A stretch of 52,028 nucleotides of DNA. It comes from Clostridia bacterium. Its GTDB lineage: Bacteria > Bacillota_A > Clostridia > Oscillospirales > CAG-272. The position numbers and the translations under genes are program-made. The number at the start of each line of letters is the position of its first letter. Position 1 is the first letter of the stretch. Below, piece by piece: positions 40,153 through 50,460 of the stretch. The stretch spans positions 1 to 52,028 of the forward strand of contig JAFSUU010000059.1 in NCBI GenBank assembly GCA_017445115.1. The letters run 5' to 3'. Below the pieces are notes generated by a model. That model saw only the letters and a list, made by a program, of their open reading frames with translations. It was not told the DNA's origin and did not search any database.

Positions 40153-42309
40153 ATGAAGAAAATTGTAAAGCAGGCGATAATATATCTCGTTGTTTTTGCG
40201 ACGGTGATCGCTATCGTATATTTTCTATGGTTCAGAACGACTCCCGACAAACTCTCGTACAGCGACGTCATTGATCTGTTCAGAGCGGAGAGGGTTCAGG
40301 AGTTCGAAGTAGATAAAACGACTCTGACCATGTTGGTAAAACAGCTCGACGCAAGCGGAAAACCTACCGGAGCGCTCGTCGAGGTAACGTATAAACTCAG
40401 AAGTTTCGAACTATTCTACACAGATCTTAACGAACTGATTCAGCAGCAGCACGAGAGCGGTATTATCAAAGCGTACGATATGCCCGCGCTCACCGAGATC
40501 CCCGTTTGGGTCAGCTATCTGCCGTACGTCATTATGATCGGCGTCGCGATATTCCTGTTCTGGTACATCCTGAGACAGGCGGAAGGCGGACGCGGCTCCA
40601 AGCTGAATTCTTTCGGCAGAGCGAGAGTTAAACAGGCTCAGGATGACAAGAACAAAAAGTATTTTACAGACGTTGCCGGTGCCGATGAGGAAAAAGAGGA
40701 ACTTGAGGAGATCGTCGAATTTCTGCGTTCTCCCGATAAGTTCACCAAGCTCGGCGCAAGGATACCTCACGGCGTCCTGCTCGTAGGCCCTCCCGGAACG
40801 GGTAAAACTCTGCTTGCGAAAGCGGTCGCAGGCGAGGCGGGCGTTCCTTTCTATTCGATCTCCGGTTCCGACTTTGTGGAAATGTACGTCGGCGTCGGCG
40901 CATCGAGAGTCAGAGACCTGTTTGAGACTGCAAAGAAGCATCCCGCTTCGATCGTTTTCATAGATGAGATAGATGCTGTCGGACGTCACCGCGGCGCAGG
41001 TCTCGGCGGCGGACACGACGAGAGAGAGCAGACGCTCAACCAGCTCCTTGTTGAGATGGACGGTTTCGGCTCAAACGAGGGCGTCATCGTTATGGCGGCG
41101 ACCAACCGCCCGGACATCCTTGACCCCGCGCTTCTCAGACCCGGAAGATTCGACAGACAGATAACGGTCAACTATCCCGACATCAAGGGACGCGAAGAGA
41201 TACTGAAAGTCCACGCGAGAAACAAGCATTTTGAAGCGGACGTCAATTTCGAGACGATCGCCAAGACGACGTCCGGATTCACCGGAGCAGACCTTGCGAA
41301 CCTCCTCAACGAGGCGGCGCTTCTCGCGGCGAGAAAAGACAAATCGCTGATCGGTATGTACGATATCGAGGAGGCGTTTACGAAAGTCATCGCGGGGCCT
41401 CAGAAGAAGTCTCTCAGGATCAAAGAATCCGACAAGCGCAAGACCGCATACCACGAAGCCGGTCACGCGATACTGTCCCACGTTCTCCCGCTGATGGATC
41501 CTGTTCATCAGATCTCCATCGTTCCCGCGGGAAGCGCGCTCGGCTACACGCTGAACGTGCCGGAAGAGGACAAATACAGCGTTTACAAACAGGAGCTGAT
41601 CGAGAAGATCACGATGCTCCTCGGCGGCAGAGCGGCTGAAAAGATCATATTCGACGATATTTCCGGCGGCGCCGCGAACGATATACAAAGAGCCACCGAA
41701 ATCGCTCACAAGATGGTCATGCAGCTCGGTATGAGCGACGAGCTCGGTCCGATAATGTTCGGTACGGGTCAAAGCGAAGTCTTCCTCGGCAGAGATTTCT
41801 CAACAGGCAGAAACTATTCCGAGGAGATCGCCTCGAAGATCGACAGCGAGATCCACAAGATCATCAAAGGCGCGTACGAAACCGCTCTTAAACTTCTGAA
41901 TGAAAACATCGACAAGCTTCATTTCATAGCCGGATATCTGCTCCGCTGCGAAGTGATGGACGGCGATCAGTTCAAAAAAGTCATGGAAGAGGAAACCGTC
42001 ACTTACGAAGACCTCGACGGAATGGTTGCCGAGAAGAAGAAGAGAAGCGAGGAGGAAAACGAACACCGTCGTAAAGTCGTCGAAGAAAACGAAAAACGCC
42101 GCGCAAAAGAGCGCGAGCGCGAAGAAAAGCTCCGCCGTGAGAAAGACGGCCCCGTCGATACGGACGACCTTCCTCCGTTCCTTGCAAAATTCAAAGTCGA
42201 AGAACCGAAGGAATATCCGGCAGACAATTCCGACAACGAACCGGATGACGAGCCCGAAGATAAACCCGAAGAAAAACCGGAAGACGATCCGGAAGATAAA
42301 GACAAATAA
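40153..42309 (+). CDS. ftsH: ATP-dependent zinc metalloprotease FtsH
   Basis: A 718-residue membrane AAA+ protease that degrades membrane and regulatory proteins and in Bacillus is needed for sporulation. Two N-terminal helices flank a short outer domain (helix 2 near 117-138). The AAA domain has Walker A GPPGTGKT at 212-219, Walker B IVFIDEID and the second region of homology [20 protein letters not shown]. The peptidase HEAGH is near 434-438. The last ~100 residues are charged, ending in an acidic Pro/Glu/Asp tail longer than usual. The start is ATG 40153, with GGAGG seven bases upstream; an earlier ATG at 40117 sits in a hairpin without a ribosome site. Confidence 0.97.
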   Translation: MKKIVKQAIIYLVVFATVIAIVYFLWFRTTPDKLSYSDVIDLFRAERVQEFEVDKTTLTMLVKQLDASGKPTGALVEVTYKLRSFELFYTDLNELIQQQHESGIIKAYDMPALTEIPVWVSYLPYVIMIGVAIFLFWYILRQAEGGRGSKLNSFGRARVKQAQDDKNKKYFTDVAGADEEKEELEEIVEFLRSPDKFTKLGARIPHGVLLVGPPGTGKTLLAKAVAGEAGVPFYSISGSDFVEMYVGVGASRVRDLFETAKKHPASIVFIDEIDAVGRHRGAGLGGGHDEREQTLNQLLVEMDGFGSNEGVIVMAATNRPDILDPALLRPGRFDRQITVNYPDIKGREEILKVHARNKHFEADVNFETIAKTTSGFTGADLANLLNEAALLAARKDKSLIGMYDIEEAFTKVIAGPQKKSLRIKESDKRKTAYHEAGHAILSHVLPLMDPVHQISIVPAGSALGYTLNVPEEDKYSVYKQELIEKITMLLGGRAAEKIIFDDISGGAANDIQRATEIAHKMVMQLGMSDELGPIMFGTGQSEVFLGRDFSTGRNYSEEIASKIDSEIHKIIKGAYETALKLLNENIDKLHFIAGYLLRCEVMDGDQFKKVMEEETVTYEDLDGMVAEKKKRSEEENEHRRKVVEENEKRRAKEREREEKLRREKDGPVDTDDLPPFLAKFKVEEPKEYPADNSDNEPDDEPEDKPEEKPEDDPEDKDK

Positions 42310-42314
42310 TAGTG

Positions 42315-42344
42315 AAGCGGTACGGAGAGATCCGTACCGCTTTT
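42315..42344. terminator. Terminator between ftsH and the foldase gene
   Basis: AAGCGGTACGGA (42315-42326), GAGA loop, TCCGTACCGCTT (42331-42342), then T residues. It lies between convergent genes and can serve both. Confidence 0.85.
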
Positions 42345-42357
42345 GATCGTGTCGGGA

Positions 42358-43443
42358 TTAATATTTGAAATAATAGTTTGCCGGGGCGCTTCTGACGGTG
42401 TATTTTTCTATCGCCGATTTGTCGACCGTTATCTTGTCGTAATAAGTCGCGATGTACTTGTTGTATACCGCCTCATAGACTTCCGCCGTGAAAGTGCCGA
42501 AAAAGTCTTTGTTCGCGTCGTTTGCGTACGCTCCGTCGTCCATTTCAAGACGTTTTATGATGTGAGTACCGTAATCGCTCCTGAAATCCGCGGTTTCGCC
42601 CGCGTCTATCAGAAACGCGTTGGTTATCAGCTCGTTCGGCAATCCCTGTGTTGAAACGGAAAGATAATATCCGTTCGGGTACGCCGTCTCCTCCGAATAC
42701 TCGGAATATACCTTGTCAAAGTCTTCACCGGCAGCAAGCAGCGCGCGCGCTTCCCCGGTCTTTGCCGTCTTTTCGGCTTTCGCTTCGTCGGAAAGCGGAA
42801 CCATGACAAAATATCCGTTGCTGTCGTAGTACGATGCCTCGGGATCATATTCGTCGTTGATATATATCTGCCTTATCCGCGAATAATTGTCCCTCAAGTA
42901 TTCGTTCTTTTCGTCGTCGCCGACTGTGAGAAGGCTGTTTTCAAATATATAGTTGTAGAGATACGTCGATTTGACTTCCTCGAGAAAGATCTCTTTGAGG
43001 AGTTCCGCGTTTACGCCGTAAACTGCCAGCTCGCGGTTGAAATCGTTGCGGTTTCCGCCCGAGTAGTACTCTTCGAGTTCGCTTACGATTTCCTCTGCCG
43101 TGGCGACGTCCTCTTTCTCGATCTCAAGTCCGAACTCGTCGAACAAATACATTGCGACAAGGCGGGATTCAATGTAGTTGTAGATCGAATCGTAGAAGAA
43201 GTCCTCCGCGGTTGATCCGCTCGCGAGCTTCATGTTCCAGAAAGATTCGGTGTCCTTTGCGTCCGGGTAAGCTGATAACAGTGCCGCCTTGTAGCTGTCC
43301 ATCCAGTACTCGAACATGTGGTCCGTGACGTATACCTCGCCGAGCGTCATGACGGGAGTTCCTCGATTTACCGCGCACGATGAAAGAGAGAGGATCATGA
43401 CCGCAGCGATCAGCAGACAGATGTATTTGATCGACCGTTTCAT
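42358..43443 (-). CDS. SurA/PrsA-like foldase lipoprotein
   Basis: A 361-residue lipoprotein (lipobox LSLSSC, Cys 23) with a SurA_N/PrsA-type helical N-terminal region (VTDHMFEYWMDSYKAALL, DEFGLEIEKEDV) and a parvulin-like segment, IRQIYINDEYDP..KAEKTAKTGEARALLAAGEDFDKVYSEYSE, near 190-300. The prolyl-isomerase core is degenerate, so chaperone activity without isomerisation is possible. It is the third gene of the leftward pth-mfd operon, one base after mfd. Outer-face protein folding is the likely role. Confidence 0.8.
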   Translation of the reverse strand: MKRSIKYICLLIAAVMILSLSSCAVNRGTPVMTLGEVYVTDHMFEYWMDSYKAALLSAYPDAKDTESFWNMKLASGSTAEDFFYDSIYNYIESRLVAMYLFDEFGLEIEKEDVATAEEIVSELEEYYSGGNRNDFNRELAVYGVNAELLKEIFLEEVKSTYLYNYIFENSLLTVGDDEKNEYLRDNYSRIRQIYINDEYDPEASYYDSNGYFVMVPLSDEAKAEKTAKTGEARALLAAGEDFDKVYSEYSEETAYPNGYYLSVSTQGLPNELITNAFLIDAGETADFRSDYGTHIIKRLEMDDGAYANDANKDFFGTFTAEVYEAVYNKYIATYYDKITVDKSAIEKYTVRSAPANYYFKY

Positions 43444-43444
43444 A

Positions 43445-46400
43445 TCAGTTCTCCTCCTTGCCGCCAGACGCCTCTTTTGAAGCTTTGTAAGCTGAATCGT
43501 ATTCTTTCATCACCTTTTGCGCGAAGTCGGTCGGACGATCGCCCTTCGGTATCTTGAATTCGACTGTGCATACGCCGGTAATGTGTATTGCCGCAGATCC
43601 TCTCGGGAATCTCGAGACAAGATCCGTCAACATATACGGATCCGGCTTTTCGGGATATATCTTCAGCGTTCTGTCCTGCTGTTCTATCTTTGTCACCTCG
43701 CACGCAACGCCGAGAGCTCTGACGTAAGAAGCGGAGCAGAGCGCCGTGACGGGAGAGGGTATATCTCCGAATCTGTCGCAGAACTCGTCGATCACGTCGT
43801 CGAGATCCGCTTCGCTTGCGATACGCGCGATCTTTTTGTACATCTCCATTCTCTGACCGGGATCGGATATATACTTTTTCGGTATGAATGCGTCGGCGTT
43901 CAGCGTTACCGAACACTCCTTCGGCGGCTCGACGACTTTTCCTTCTTCTTCGAGCACGGCTTCGGAGAGCAGTTTCATATACATATCATATCCGACGCTC
44001 TCGATGTGCCCGTGCTGTTCCGCGCCGAGCAGATTTCCCGCGCCTCGTATCTCCATATCCCTCATCGCGATCTTGAGGCCCGCGCCGAAGGAGGCGTATT
44101 CTTTTATCGCGCGAAGGCGTTTTTCGGAGACTTCCGATAACAGTTTGGACTTCGGATATGTGAAATAAGCGTAGGCTTTTCTCGAGCTTCTTCCGACGCG
44201 TCCGCGTATCTGGTGAAGCTGAGAAAGACCGTAGCGGTCGGCGTTGTCGATTATGAGTGTGTTCGCATTCGGCACATCGATACCGGTTTCGATTATCGTC
44301 GTGGAAACGAGAATATCTATTTCTCCGCGAACGAGAGCCGACCATATATCCTCGATCTCGGAACGCTCGAGCCGTCCGTGACCGACGGCGACTTTTGCGT
44401 CGGGTATCGCTTTCGATATCTTGTCAGCAACGTGATAGATGCTCTCGATCCGGTTGTGAAGATAAAAGACCTGACCGCCGCGGCGAAGTTCGCGTCTCAT
44501 CGCTTCGAAAAGTATCTCGTCGTCGTGCTCCATGACGTAAGTCTGTACCGGAGAACGGAGCCCCGGAACGTCGTCGAGAAGCGACATATCGAGGATTCCG
44601 CCTATCGCCATATTGAGCGTGCGGGGGATCGGAGTTGCGCTTAATGTAAGTACGTCGGCGTTGACCGCGAGCTTTTTGAGCTTTTCCTTTTGCGCCACGC
44701 CGAAGCGCTGTTCCTCGTCGACTACGATGAGTCCGAGCTTGGAGAACTCGACGTCGTTCGAGATAAGTCTGTGCGTGCCGATAATGATATCTGTTTCTCC
44801 GCGCTTCAGCTTTCTGACGGAAAGCGCGCGCTGAGACGGCGTTCTGAAACGGGACAGCATATCGATCGATACCGGGAAACCGCGGAATCTCGCAGAAAAC
44901 GTCTGGAAATGCTGGTAGGCGAGTATCGTAGTCGGTACGAGGACCGCGACCTGATAACCCGACGACACCGCTTTGAAAGCGGCGCGCATCGCGACCTCGG
45001 TCTTGCCGTATCCGACGTCGCCGCAAATTACGCGATCCATAGGATAGCTCTTTTCCATATCGCGGGAAACGTCGTCTATCGCCATCGTCTGGCTATCGGT
45101 CTCTTCGTATTCGAAAGCCTCGGCAAAATCCGCGCTCATCGCGTCGTCGCCGTCAAACGCTATACCGGGCGTGCGGCGCCGTTTTGCGTAAAGCTCGATC
45201 AGCTCCTTTGCCATATCGCGAGCCGCGCCCTTTGCCTTTGCTTTGCTCCGGTTCCAGTCCGCGCCGCCCATTTTTGAGAGCTTTACCGCGCCGTCTTCAC
45301 TGTTTCCGACGTATTTCGAGACGAGATCGAGCTGATCGACGGGAAGAAACAGTTTGTCCTTTCCCGCGTATCTGATGTGGACGTAGTCGCGGGAGACTCC
45401 GTCGATAGTGAGGTTTTCTATACCCTCGTAAAGGCCGATACCGTACGCCTCGTGGACGACGAGGTCGCCCGGAACGAGGTCGTGATAACTGAGTATCGCC
45501 TCTCCGGCGCGGTGTTTCTTTCGCCTTGCCGCCGCCCTTGAAAGAGCCCTTTTTGCGGTCGTTTCCGTCGAAAAATCGAACACGGCGAATTTGGCGCGCG
45601 TGAGATCGAAACCGCATGGGACCGTTCCGCAGACGAGAGCGGTCGGCTGTTTCGTCTTGCTCTTCGACCGGAACACACCGCCGATGTCGGCGTCAGCGTC
45701 GGGTGTGATCTTTCCTTCGTCGGCGATCACCGGCATAAATCCGGCGTCAAACAGTATTTTGAAAAGATTTTTTTCTTCAGTTTCGGCGGCGCACACAACC
45801 ACGTTCATGTATCCGCTGTCTTTATAGAATGAGAGGTCTTCGAGAAGACTCGATACGTTCGACGAATAAGACGTCTTGCTCTGCGAGAAAAAGTCGAATA
45901 TCTCGCCGGTCGGAATCCCGTTGTAACTTCGCGTGAAAACGTCGGCGAAGAAAGACGGAGACGACTTCATCTTCTCCGTGACAGTTTCAAATTCAAACAG
46001 TCTTGTCGCGCCGGCGGACTTCGGGCCGATCTCGCCGGAGAGAAGCATATCTTTTACCGAATCCTCGAGAAGAGCGGCGCAGGCCTTCAGCCTCTCGGAA
46101 CAGTTTACGGAATCCCGCACCGCAATCACGCCGTCGAAATAGTTTGCAAGACACGACGGCTTTCCGTATATCTCACCGATATATTTGTCTCCGAAATCTA
46201 TCGAAGAAGCGTTGTCGAGGTCGGTCAGCTCTTTTTGAAGAAGCTCTTTTATCCGTTCGTCTTTCGCGGATGCGAGTGTTCTTTTTACCGCCGATCTGAT
46301 CCTTTCCTTCGTCGGTTTGTCGACTATAAGCTCGCGCACCGGAGGAAAAACGACAGCGTCGACGTTTTCCGTCATCCTTTGCGTCATTACGTCGAAGTAA

Positions 46401-47044
46401 CCCATTCTGTCGATCTCATCGCCGAAGAATTCAATTCTTACGGGAGATTCCGCCGGCGGAAAGACGTCGAGAACTCCCCCGCGAACCGCGAACTGTCCGA
46501 TGCCGTCGACAAGTTCGACACGTGCGTAGCCCGCTTCGGACAGAGTGACGGTAAGCTCTTCGAGGGCAGCTTCCGAATTGATCGAAAGCTGGACGGAGTG
46601 TTCATCGAGAACGTTCTCCGGGATCGTCGCCTGAAGCGCTGCCTCGGCGGTGGCGCAAACTACGAGAGGCGCGTCTGTGAGAAGAAGCGCGGAAAGCACG
46701 GAAAGCCTCTCATGCTCGACGTCATGGGAGGCTGTTACGTTATTGAAATTGATGTCCTTCGCCGGGAAGAAGACGGATGACGCACCGCAATCCCTCAAAA
46801 AGTCGGAAAGGCGCGATGCCTCTTTTTCATCGGGACATATTGCGAGGAGCCGTCCTCTGCCGTGTTTGCCGCGCTCGAGATCCTTTGCCAGAGTCAGCAA
46901 AAAAAACTGGAACGCGCCGTCGGCAAGTCCTTCGGCGAGGGAAGGGCGGAAAGTGTCCTTTCCGTACGGCGTCATAAGCGCCTTCAGAAACAGTTTGTAT
47001 TCTCTGGAGGAGCGAAGGACGTCGCATAGCAGTTCGTAATTCAT
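43445..47044 (-). CDS. mfd: Transcription-repair coupling factor
   Basis: A 1199-residue ATPase that removes stalled RNA polymerase and recruits the UvrABC repair system. The N-terminal UvrB-like part includes RGGVLDVFPPAESPVRIEFFGDEIDRM. The RNA-polymerase-interacting CarD-like domain reads LVPGDLVVHEAYGIGLYEGI. The RecG-like helicase follows with Walker A GDVGYGKTEVAMRAAF near 674, motif II VDEEQRFGVAQKEKL, and QIRGRVGRSSRKAYAYF. The C-terminal TRCF domain ends near residue 1170. Length and domain order are complete. It follows pth, as in most Firmicutes, with GGTGACGG as the ribosome site. Confidence 0.97.
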   Translation of the reverse strand: MNYELLCDVLRSSREYKLFLKALMTPYGKDTFRPSLAEGLADGAFQFFLLTLAKDLERGKHGRGRLLAICPDEKEASRLSDFLRDCGASSVFFPAKDINFNNVTASHDVEHERLSVLSALLLTDAPLVVCATAEAALQATIPENVLDEHSVQLSINSEAALEELTVTLSEAGYARVELVDGIGQFAVRGGVLDVFPPAESPVRIEFFGDEIDRMGYFDVMTQRMTENVDAVVFPPVRELIVDKPTKERIRSAVKRTLASAKDERIKELLQKELTDLDNASSIDFGDKYIGEIYGKPSCLANYFDGVIAVRDSVNCSERLKACAALLEDSVKDMLLSGEIGPKSAGATRLFEFETVTEKMKSSPSFFADVFTRSYNGIPTGEIFDFFSQSKTSYSSNVSSLLEDLSFYKDSGYMNVVVCAAETEEKNLFKILFDAGFMPVIADEGKITPDADADIGGVFRSKSKTKQPTALVCGTVPCGFDLTRAKFAVFDFSTETTAKRALSRAAARRKKHRAGEAILSYHDLVPGDLVVHEAYGIGLYEGIENLTIDGVSRDYVHIRYAGKDKLFLPVDQLDLVSKYVGNSEDGAVKLSKMGGADWNRSKAKAKGAARDMAKELIELYAKRRRTPGIAFDGDDAMSADFAEAFEYEETDSQTMAIDDVSRDMEKSYPMDRVICGDVGYGKTEVAMRAAFKAVSSGYQVAVLVPTTILAYQHFQTFSARFRGFPVSIDMLSRFRTPSQRALSVRKLKRGETDIIIGTHRLISNDVEFSKLGLIVVDEEQRFGVAQKEKLKKLAVNADVLTLSATPIPRTLNMAIGGILDMSLLDDVPGLRSPVQTYVMEHDDEILFEAMRRELRRGGQVFYLHNRIESIYHVADKISKAIPDAKVAVGHGRLERSEIEDIWSALVRGEIDILVSTTIIETGIDVPNANTLIIDNADRYGLSQLHQIRGRVGRSSRKAYAYFTYPKSKLLSEVSEKRLRAIKEYASFGAGLKIAMRDMEIRGAGNLLGAEQHGHIESVGYDMYMKLLSEAVLEEEGKVVEPPKECSVTLNADAFIPKKYISDPGQRMEMYKKIARIASEADLDDVIDEFCDRFGDIPSPVTALCSASYVRALGVACEVTKIEQQDRTLKIYPEKPDPYMLTDLVSRFPRGSAAIHITGVCTVEFKIPKGDRPTDFAQKVMKEYDSAYKASKEASGGKEEN

Positions 47045-47048
47045 TCCG

Positions 47049-47678
47049 TCACCGCTTGTTGTATTGACTCATTGCGTCTCCGATGTTGCCGGATATTATC
47101 TTTTCGCATATATCCGGCGCAGCTTCGAAGCATTTTGTCATTTTTATGAGATCTTCCTCGGGTATTTTGCCGAGTACCCAATCTGCTAAGTCATATTCCT
47201 CGGGCTTTTTTCCGACGCCGATGCGCACTCTCGGAAAAGCATCGCTCGACAGCCGCTCTATTATGTTTTTTAAGCCGTTGTGACCGCCGTCGGAACCCTT
47301 TTCGCGGATCCTCATTTTTCCGGCGTCAAAGTTTACGTCGTCGCAGAAGACGATTATCTTCTCCGGCGGGATCTTGTAGAAGGCGGAAGCGTCGCGGACC
47401 GCGTCGCCCGAAAGGTTCATGAACGTCGTCGGCTTGATTATCAAAACGTTCTTTCCGGCGATCGTACATCTCGTACCGAACGCTTTGAATTTCGTTTCGG
47501 TACATTCAACTCCGTATTTTTTGCAGATGAAATCTGCGGCGCAAAATCCGGCGTTGTGCCTTGTGTATACGTAATCTCTGCCGGGGTTCCCGAGACCTGC
47601 GATGAGATACTCGGGCGGACCGGAAACGTCGTCGCGCCGCTTTTCGATTTTCTTGAAAAGGTCGAAAATGCTCGCCAA
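47049..47678 (-). CDS. pth: Peptidyl-tRNA hydrolase
   Basis: A 209-residue enzyme that frees tRNA from dropped-off peptidyl-tRNA. After an 18-residue charged leader come YLIAGLGNPGRDYVYTRHNAGF (catalytic His), IIKPTTFMNLSG, and FCDDVNFDAGKMRIREKGSDGGHNGLK with the catalytic Asp and His. The N-terminal leader is longer than usual (the core normally starts at MKLIVGLGNPG). The start is TTG 47678 with GGAGG nine bases upstream; no better ATG exists. It heads the pth-mfd-foldase operon. Confidence 0.94.
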   Translation of the reverse strand: MASIFDLFKKIEKRRDDVSGPPEYLIAGLGNPGRDYVYTRHNAGFCAADFICKKYGVECTETKFKAFGTRCTIAGKNVLIIKPTTFMNLSGDAVRDASAFYKIPPEKIIVFCDDVNFDAGKMRIREKGSDGGHNGLKNIIERLSSDAFPRVRIGVGKKPEEYDLADWVLGKIPEEDLIKMTKCFEAAPDICEKIISGNIGDAMSQYNKR

Positions 47679-47713
47679 TATCTCATCCTCCTTGTAAACT
47701 CACTTTCTTGATT

Positions 47714-47742
47714 ATGATATCATATTTTTTTCTATCGCGCAA
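47714..47742 (-). promoter_or_regulatory. Promoter of the pth-mfd-foldase operon
   Basis: On the minus strand TTGCGC (47742-47737), 17-nt spacer, TATCAT (47719-47714). The -35 is imperfect; location and spacing are right. Confidence 0.5.
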
Positions 47743-47791
47743 GTTCTATTATCATATTTTTCGGATATAAAGCCAAAACAATGCTTACCTC

Positions 47792-47820
47792 TTGAATTTT
47801 AGGTGAAAATAATATATAAT
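47792..47820 (+). promoter_or_regulatory. Promoter of the sortase operon
   Basis: TTGAAT (47792-47797), exactly 17 nt, TATAAT (47815-47820), 33 nt upstream of the sortase start. The TATAAT lies inside the longest possible reading of the sortase frame, which fixes the downstream start. Confidence 0.75.
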
Positions 47821-47853
47821 ATATGCGTTGAATTACGCAAAGGAGGGATAAAC

Positions 47854-48837
47854 GTGTCAAAAAAAGCTGCTGTCGGAATACCGATAGGCTCTTCGGATGC
47901 CGGAGAATTCAAAAAATCTCTTTCCGGCTCTGATGAAGACATAAAACTGTCTCCCGAGGCGTCGAGGAAAAACAAAAAGAGAAGGATCGTCAATATCGCG
48001 ATGACGTCGTTTATTGTTGTCTGCGCTGCGGTGCTCGTCGTTTGCATCGTAATGATAGTCAACAACCTTCTTGACAAGAAACGCGGCGAGGAGATATATG
48101 ACGATCTCGCCGATATGTTCGCTCCCGTCACTGTTGACGCCGGGGAAGACCGGACGTCAGGAGACGACGCGCCGAATAAGATAGAAGACAATATCAACGG
48201 TCAGCTTGACGATGAAGGCGGCAAAGAAGAGCAGAGCGGATCTGCTTACGACATGACCAACATCAGAGCGAGCATCAGTAAGTTAAAAGAGATAAACAGC
48301 GACGTCGTAGGCTGGATCTCGGTCGAGAATACGAAGATCAACTATCCGCTTTTGCGAAGCTCCAGCGGCAATGACGAGTATTATCTCGATCACGCGGCAA
48401 ACGGAGAGTATCTCGCCGTAGGATCGATCTTTATGGTCTCAAACTGCGACGTAAAGCTTGACAATAACTACAATACTCTGATCTACGGGCATAACGTTGT
48501 CAACGGCGCGATGTTCCACGACGTTATGAAGTTCCTCGATCCCGAATTTTTCAAAACGAAAATATATATTTATACTCTCGACGGAATATACGTCTATCAG
48601 CCTTTCTCGATCTATCAGACGAGAAGCGATTACAACTATATCCAAACGGTGTTTTCGTCTGTCGGAGAGTTTCTGTCATTTGCAGCGGAGATGAAATCAA
48701 ACAGCCAGATCTGGTCGGATATTTCGATCGGGTACGGCGATACGATGATAACTCTGTCCACGTGCACCGGTACCGGAGTCGTAAGCAAGGACAGATACTC
48801 CCTTCACGCGAAGCTCGTGGAATTCATCGGCGGCTGA
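47854..48837 (+). CDS. srtB: Class B sortase
   Basis: A 327-residue membrane transpeptidase that links surface proteins to the wall. After a 45-residue cytoplasmic basic segment comes a signal-anchor helix (NIAMTSFIVVCAAVLVVCIV), an acidic linker, and the sortase B domain with catalytic His in YGHNVVNGAMFH (His 213), Cys in LSTCTG (Cys 304) and Arg in SKDRYSLHAKL (Arg 314). The unusually long linker (~75 residues) is Asp/Glu rich. The start is GTG 47854 behind AAAGGAGGG; an earlier GTG overlaps the promoter. No NPQTN-type substrate gene is in the window, so partners must lie elsewhere. Confidence 0.93.
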   Translation: MSKKAAVGIPIGSSDAGEFKKSLSGSDEDIKLSPEASRKNKKRRIVNIAMTSFIVVCAAVLVVCIVMIVNNLLDKKRGEEIYDDLADMFAPVTVDAGEDRTSGDDAPNKIEDNINGQLDDEGGKEEQSGSAYDMTNIRASISKLKEINSDVVGWISVENTKINYPLLRSSSGNDEYYLDHAANGEYLAVGSIFMVSNCDVKLDNNYNTLIYGHNVVNGAMFHDVMKFLDPEFFKTKIYIYTLDGIYVYQPFSIYQTRSDYNYIQTVFSSVGEFLSFAAEMKSNSQIWSDISIGYGDTMITLSTCTGTGVVSKDRYSLHAKLVEFIGG

Positions 48838-48838
48838 T

Positions 48839-49711
48839 ATGGATCTGACAGAATACATCAGGTGCCCGGTCTGCGGAAATGACGTTGAGCGGGACGAAAA
48901 GAGTCTGTGCTGCGTCGGCGGGGCAAAGCGTCATCTGTTTGACTTTTCGTCGGACGGATACGTCAACCTGCTGTCTCCCGGCAAAGGCAAAAACGCGCGA
49001 AGCGGCGACGACAAAGCGATGATCTCGGCAAGAGCAAGATTTCTTGACGGAGGGTTTTACAACGCTCTGTCGCAAAGGATAGGAAGACTTATTTCTACGC
49101 TTGCAGAAAATCAAGGGAAATCTGAAGTTCTTTTCGCCGATTGCGCTTGCGGAGAAGGGTATCACACCTGCAACATATTAAAGACAACTGCAGAAAACAG
49201 CGTGCTGTCGTCAGCTCTTGCTTTTGACGCGTCAAAATACGGCGTCTCCTACGGCGTGCGGCGCGCCTCAAGGGCAAAACTTTCGGAAAGAGCGTTTTTT
49301 GCGGCAGCCAATATTTTTTCGCTTCCCGTCAAGGATTCGGCGCTTGATTTTGCGCTCAGTATCTTTGCTCCGGTTGCCTGGGATGAAATGAAAAGGGTAT
49401 TGAAGGACGACGGGTATCTCATAGTCGCCTCGTCCGGCGAGCGTCATTTATACGAGCTCAGAAAGGTCCTTTATGACGAGCCGAGGACCGCATCCGGAGA
49501 AGTGAATAATCCCGAATTTTTCAGCGTGGTTGAGCAGGAGATCTTCTCCTACCCGGTTTCACTGCTCAAAAACGAAGACGTGAAAAATCTGTTCTATATG
49601 ACTCCGTTTTGCTATAAGACTTCAAAGAGCGACGCAGAAAAACTGCTGTCGGTCGACACGCTCGACGTCACCGTCGAGGTGAAACTCACGGTATTTGAAA
49701 AGGTGATTTGA
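48839..49711 (+). CDS. rlmA: 23S rRNA guanine-N1 methyltransferase (RlmA-like)
   Basis: A 290-residue SAM-dependent methyltransferase of the RlmA family; known members modify G745 or G748 in 23S rRNA, and the G748 form is linked to tylosin resistance. The zinc-binding start is IRCPVCGNDVERDEKSLCCVGGAKRHLFD, next DGYVNLLSP; SAM motif I reads LFADCACGEGYHTCNIL. The last part fits the family (FYMTPFCYKT, then LTVFEKVI). It starts two bases after the sortase stop, without its own strong ribosome site, so coupled translation is likely. Confidence 0.88.
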   Translation: MDLTEYIRCPVCGNDVERDEKSLCCVGGAKRHLFDFSSDGYVNLLSPGKGKNARSGDDKAMISARARFLDGGFYNALSQRIGRLISTLAENQGKSEVLFADCACGEGYHTCNILKTTAENSVLSSALAFDASKYGVSYGVRRASRAKLSERAFFAAANIFSLPVKDSALDFALSIFAPVAWDEMKRVLKDDGYLIVASSGERHLYELRKVLYDEPRTASGEVNNPEFFSVVEQEIFSYPVSLLKNEDVKNLFYMTPFCYKTSKSDAEKLLSVDTLDVTVEVKLTVFEKVI

Positions 49712-49713
49712 TC

Positions 49714-50460
49714 ATGACCGTTTCGGTATGTATACCCGCGTACAACGAAGGTGAAAGACTTGTAAAGTGCGCGAGTGTTCTCTACGAAAAAATGAACGCG
49801 CTTCGTGAACGTGAAGCATGGGATTTTGAACTGATATTCTGCGACGACGGATCGACAGACGACAGCTTTGCCGCGCTGACGGAGTTTTCCTCGGATAAGC
49901 CGGAAATACGGCTTGTCGGGTATCCCCAAAACCACGGAAAAGGATCTGCGGTGAGAGAAGCGGTTAAGAGTTCCGTCGGCGACGTCGTTATTTTTACGGA
50001 TTGTGACCTCGCTTACGGCGTTGACGTGATCGAAAAGGCGGTCGGCGCGGTAAAAGGCGGTGCTGACGTTGCGGCGGGTTCGCGCAACCTGACTAAAGGC
50101 GGTTACGGGGAATACAGCGCGCTCCGAAGATTCGCGTCAAAGATCTATATCAAAGTTCTTTCGGTATTGGGGGGGCTTCACGTCTCCGATTCTCAGTGCG
50201 GATTCAAAGCGTTCGACGGAGACGGCGCGAGGATGATCTTTTCTCTTTGCACTTGCGACGGGTTCGCTTTCGATTATGAGGTTTTGATGATCGCGGAAAA
50301 ACTCGGCAAGAAGATTTCCGGATTGCCGGTGACAATAGTAAATCACGGCTCGTCGTCAGTCAGCGTGATCCGTGACAGCATAAAAATGGTGAAAGACGTT
50401 TTGAAAATCAAAAAGAGAGTGTCAAAGCTTGACTTGTCGGAAAAAGGAGACGCGAAATGA
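49714..50460 (+). CDS. Family 2 glycosyltransferase (dolichyl/undecaprenyl-phosphate type)
   Basis: A 248-residue GT-A fold enzyme similar to dolichyl-phosphate beta-glucosyl or mannosyl transferases, which put a sugar from a nucleotide donor onto a polyprenyl phosphate. Motifs are VSVCIPAYNEGERL, FCDDGSTDDSF, GKGSAVREAVKSSVGDVVIFTDCDLAYGVD (metal Asp pair), GSRNL, and DSQCGFKAFDG. No C-terminal membrane helix is present, so it is soluble or peripheral. The start is ATG 49714 behind AGGTGA; an earlier TTG at 49708 is closer to that site than functional spacing allows. It ends in an ATGA overlap with the flavin reductase. Confidence 0.88.
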   Translation: MTVSVCIPAYNEGERLVKCASVLYEKMNALREREAWDFELIFCDDGSTDDSFAALTEFSSDKPEIRLVGYPQNHGKGSAVREAVKSSVGDVVIFTDCDLAYGVDVIEKAVGAVKGGADVAAGSRNLTKGGYGEYSALRRFASKIYIKVLSVLGGLHVSDSQCGFKAFDGDGARMIFSLCTCDGFAFDYEVLMIAEKLGKKISGLPVTIVNHGSSSVSVIRDSIKMVKDVLKIKKRVSKLDLSEKGDAK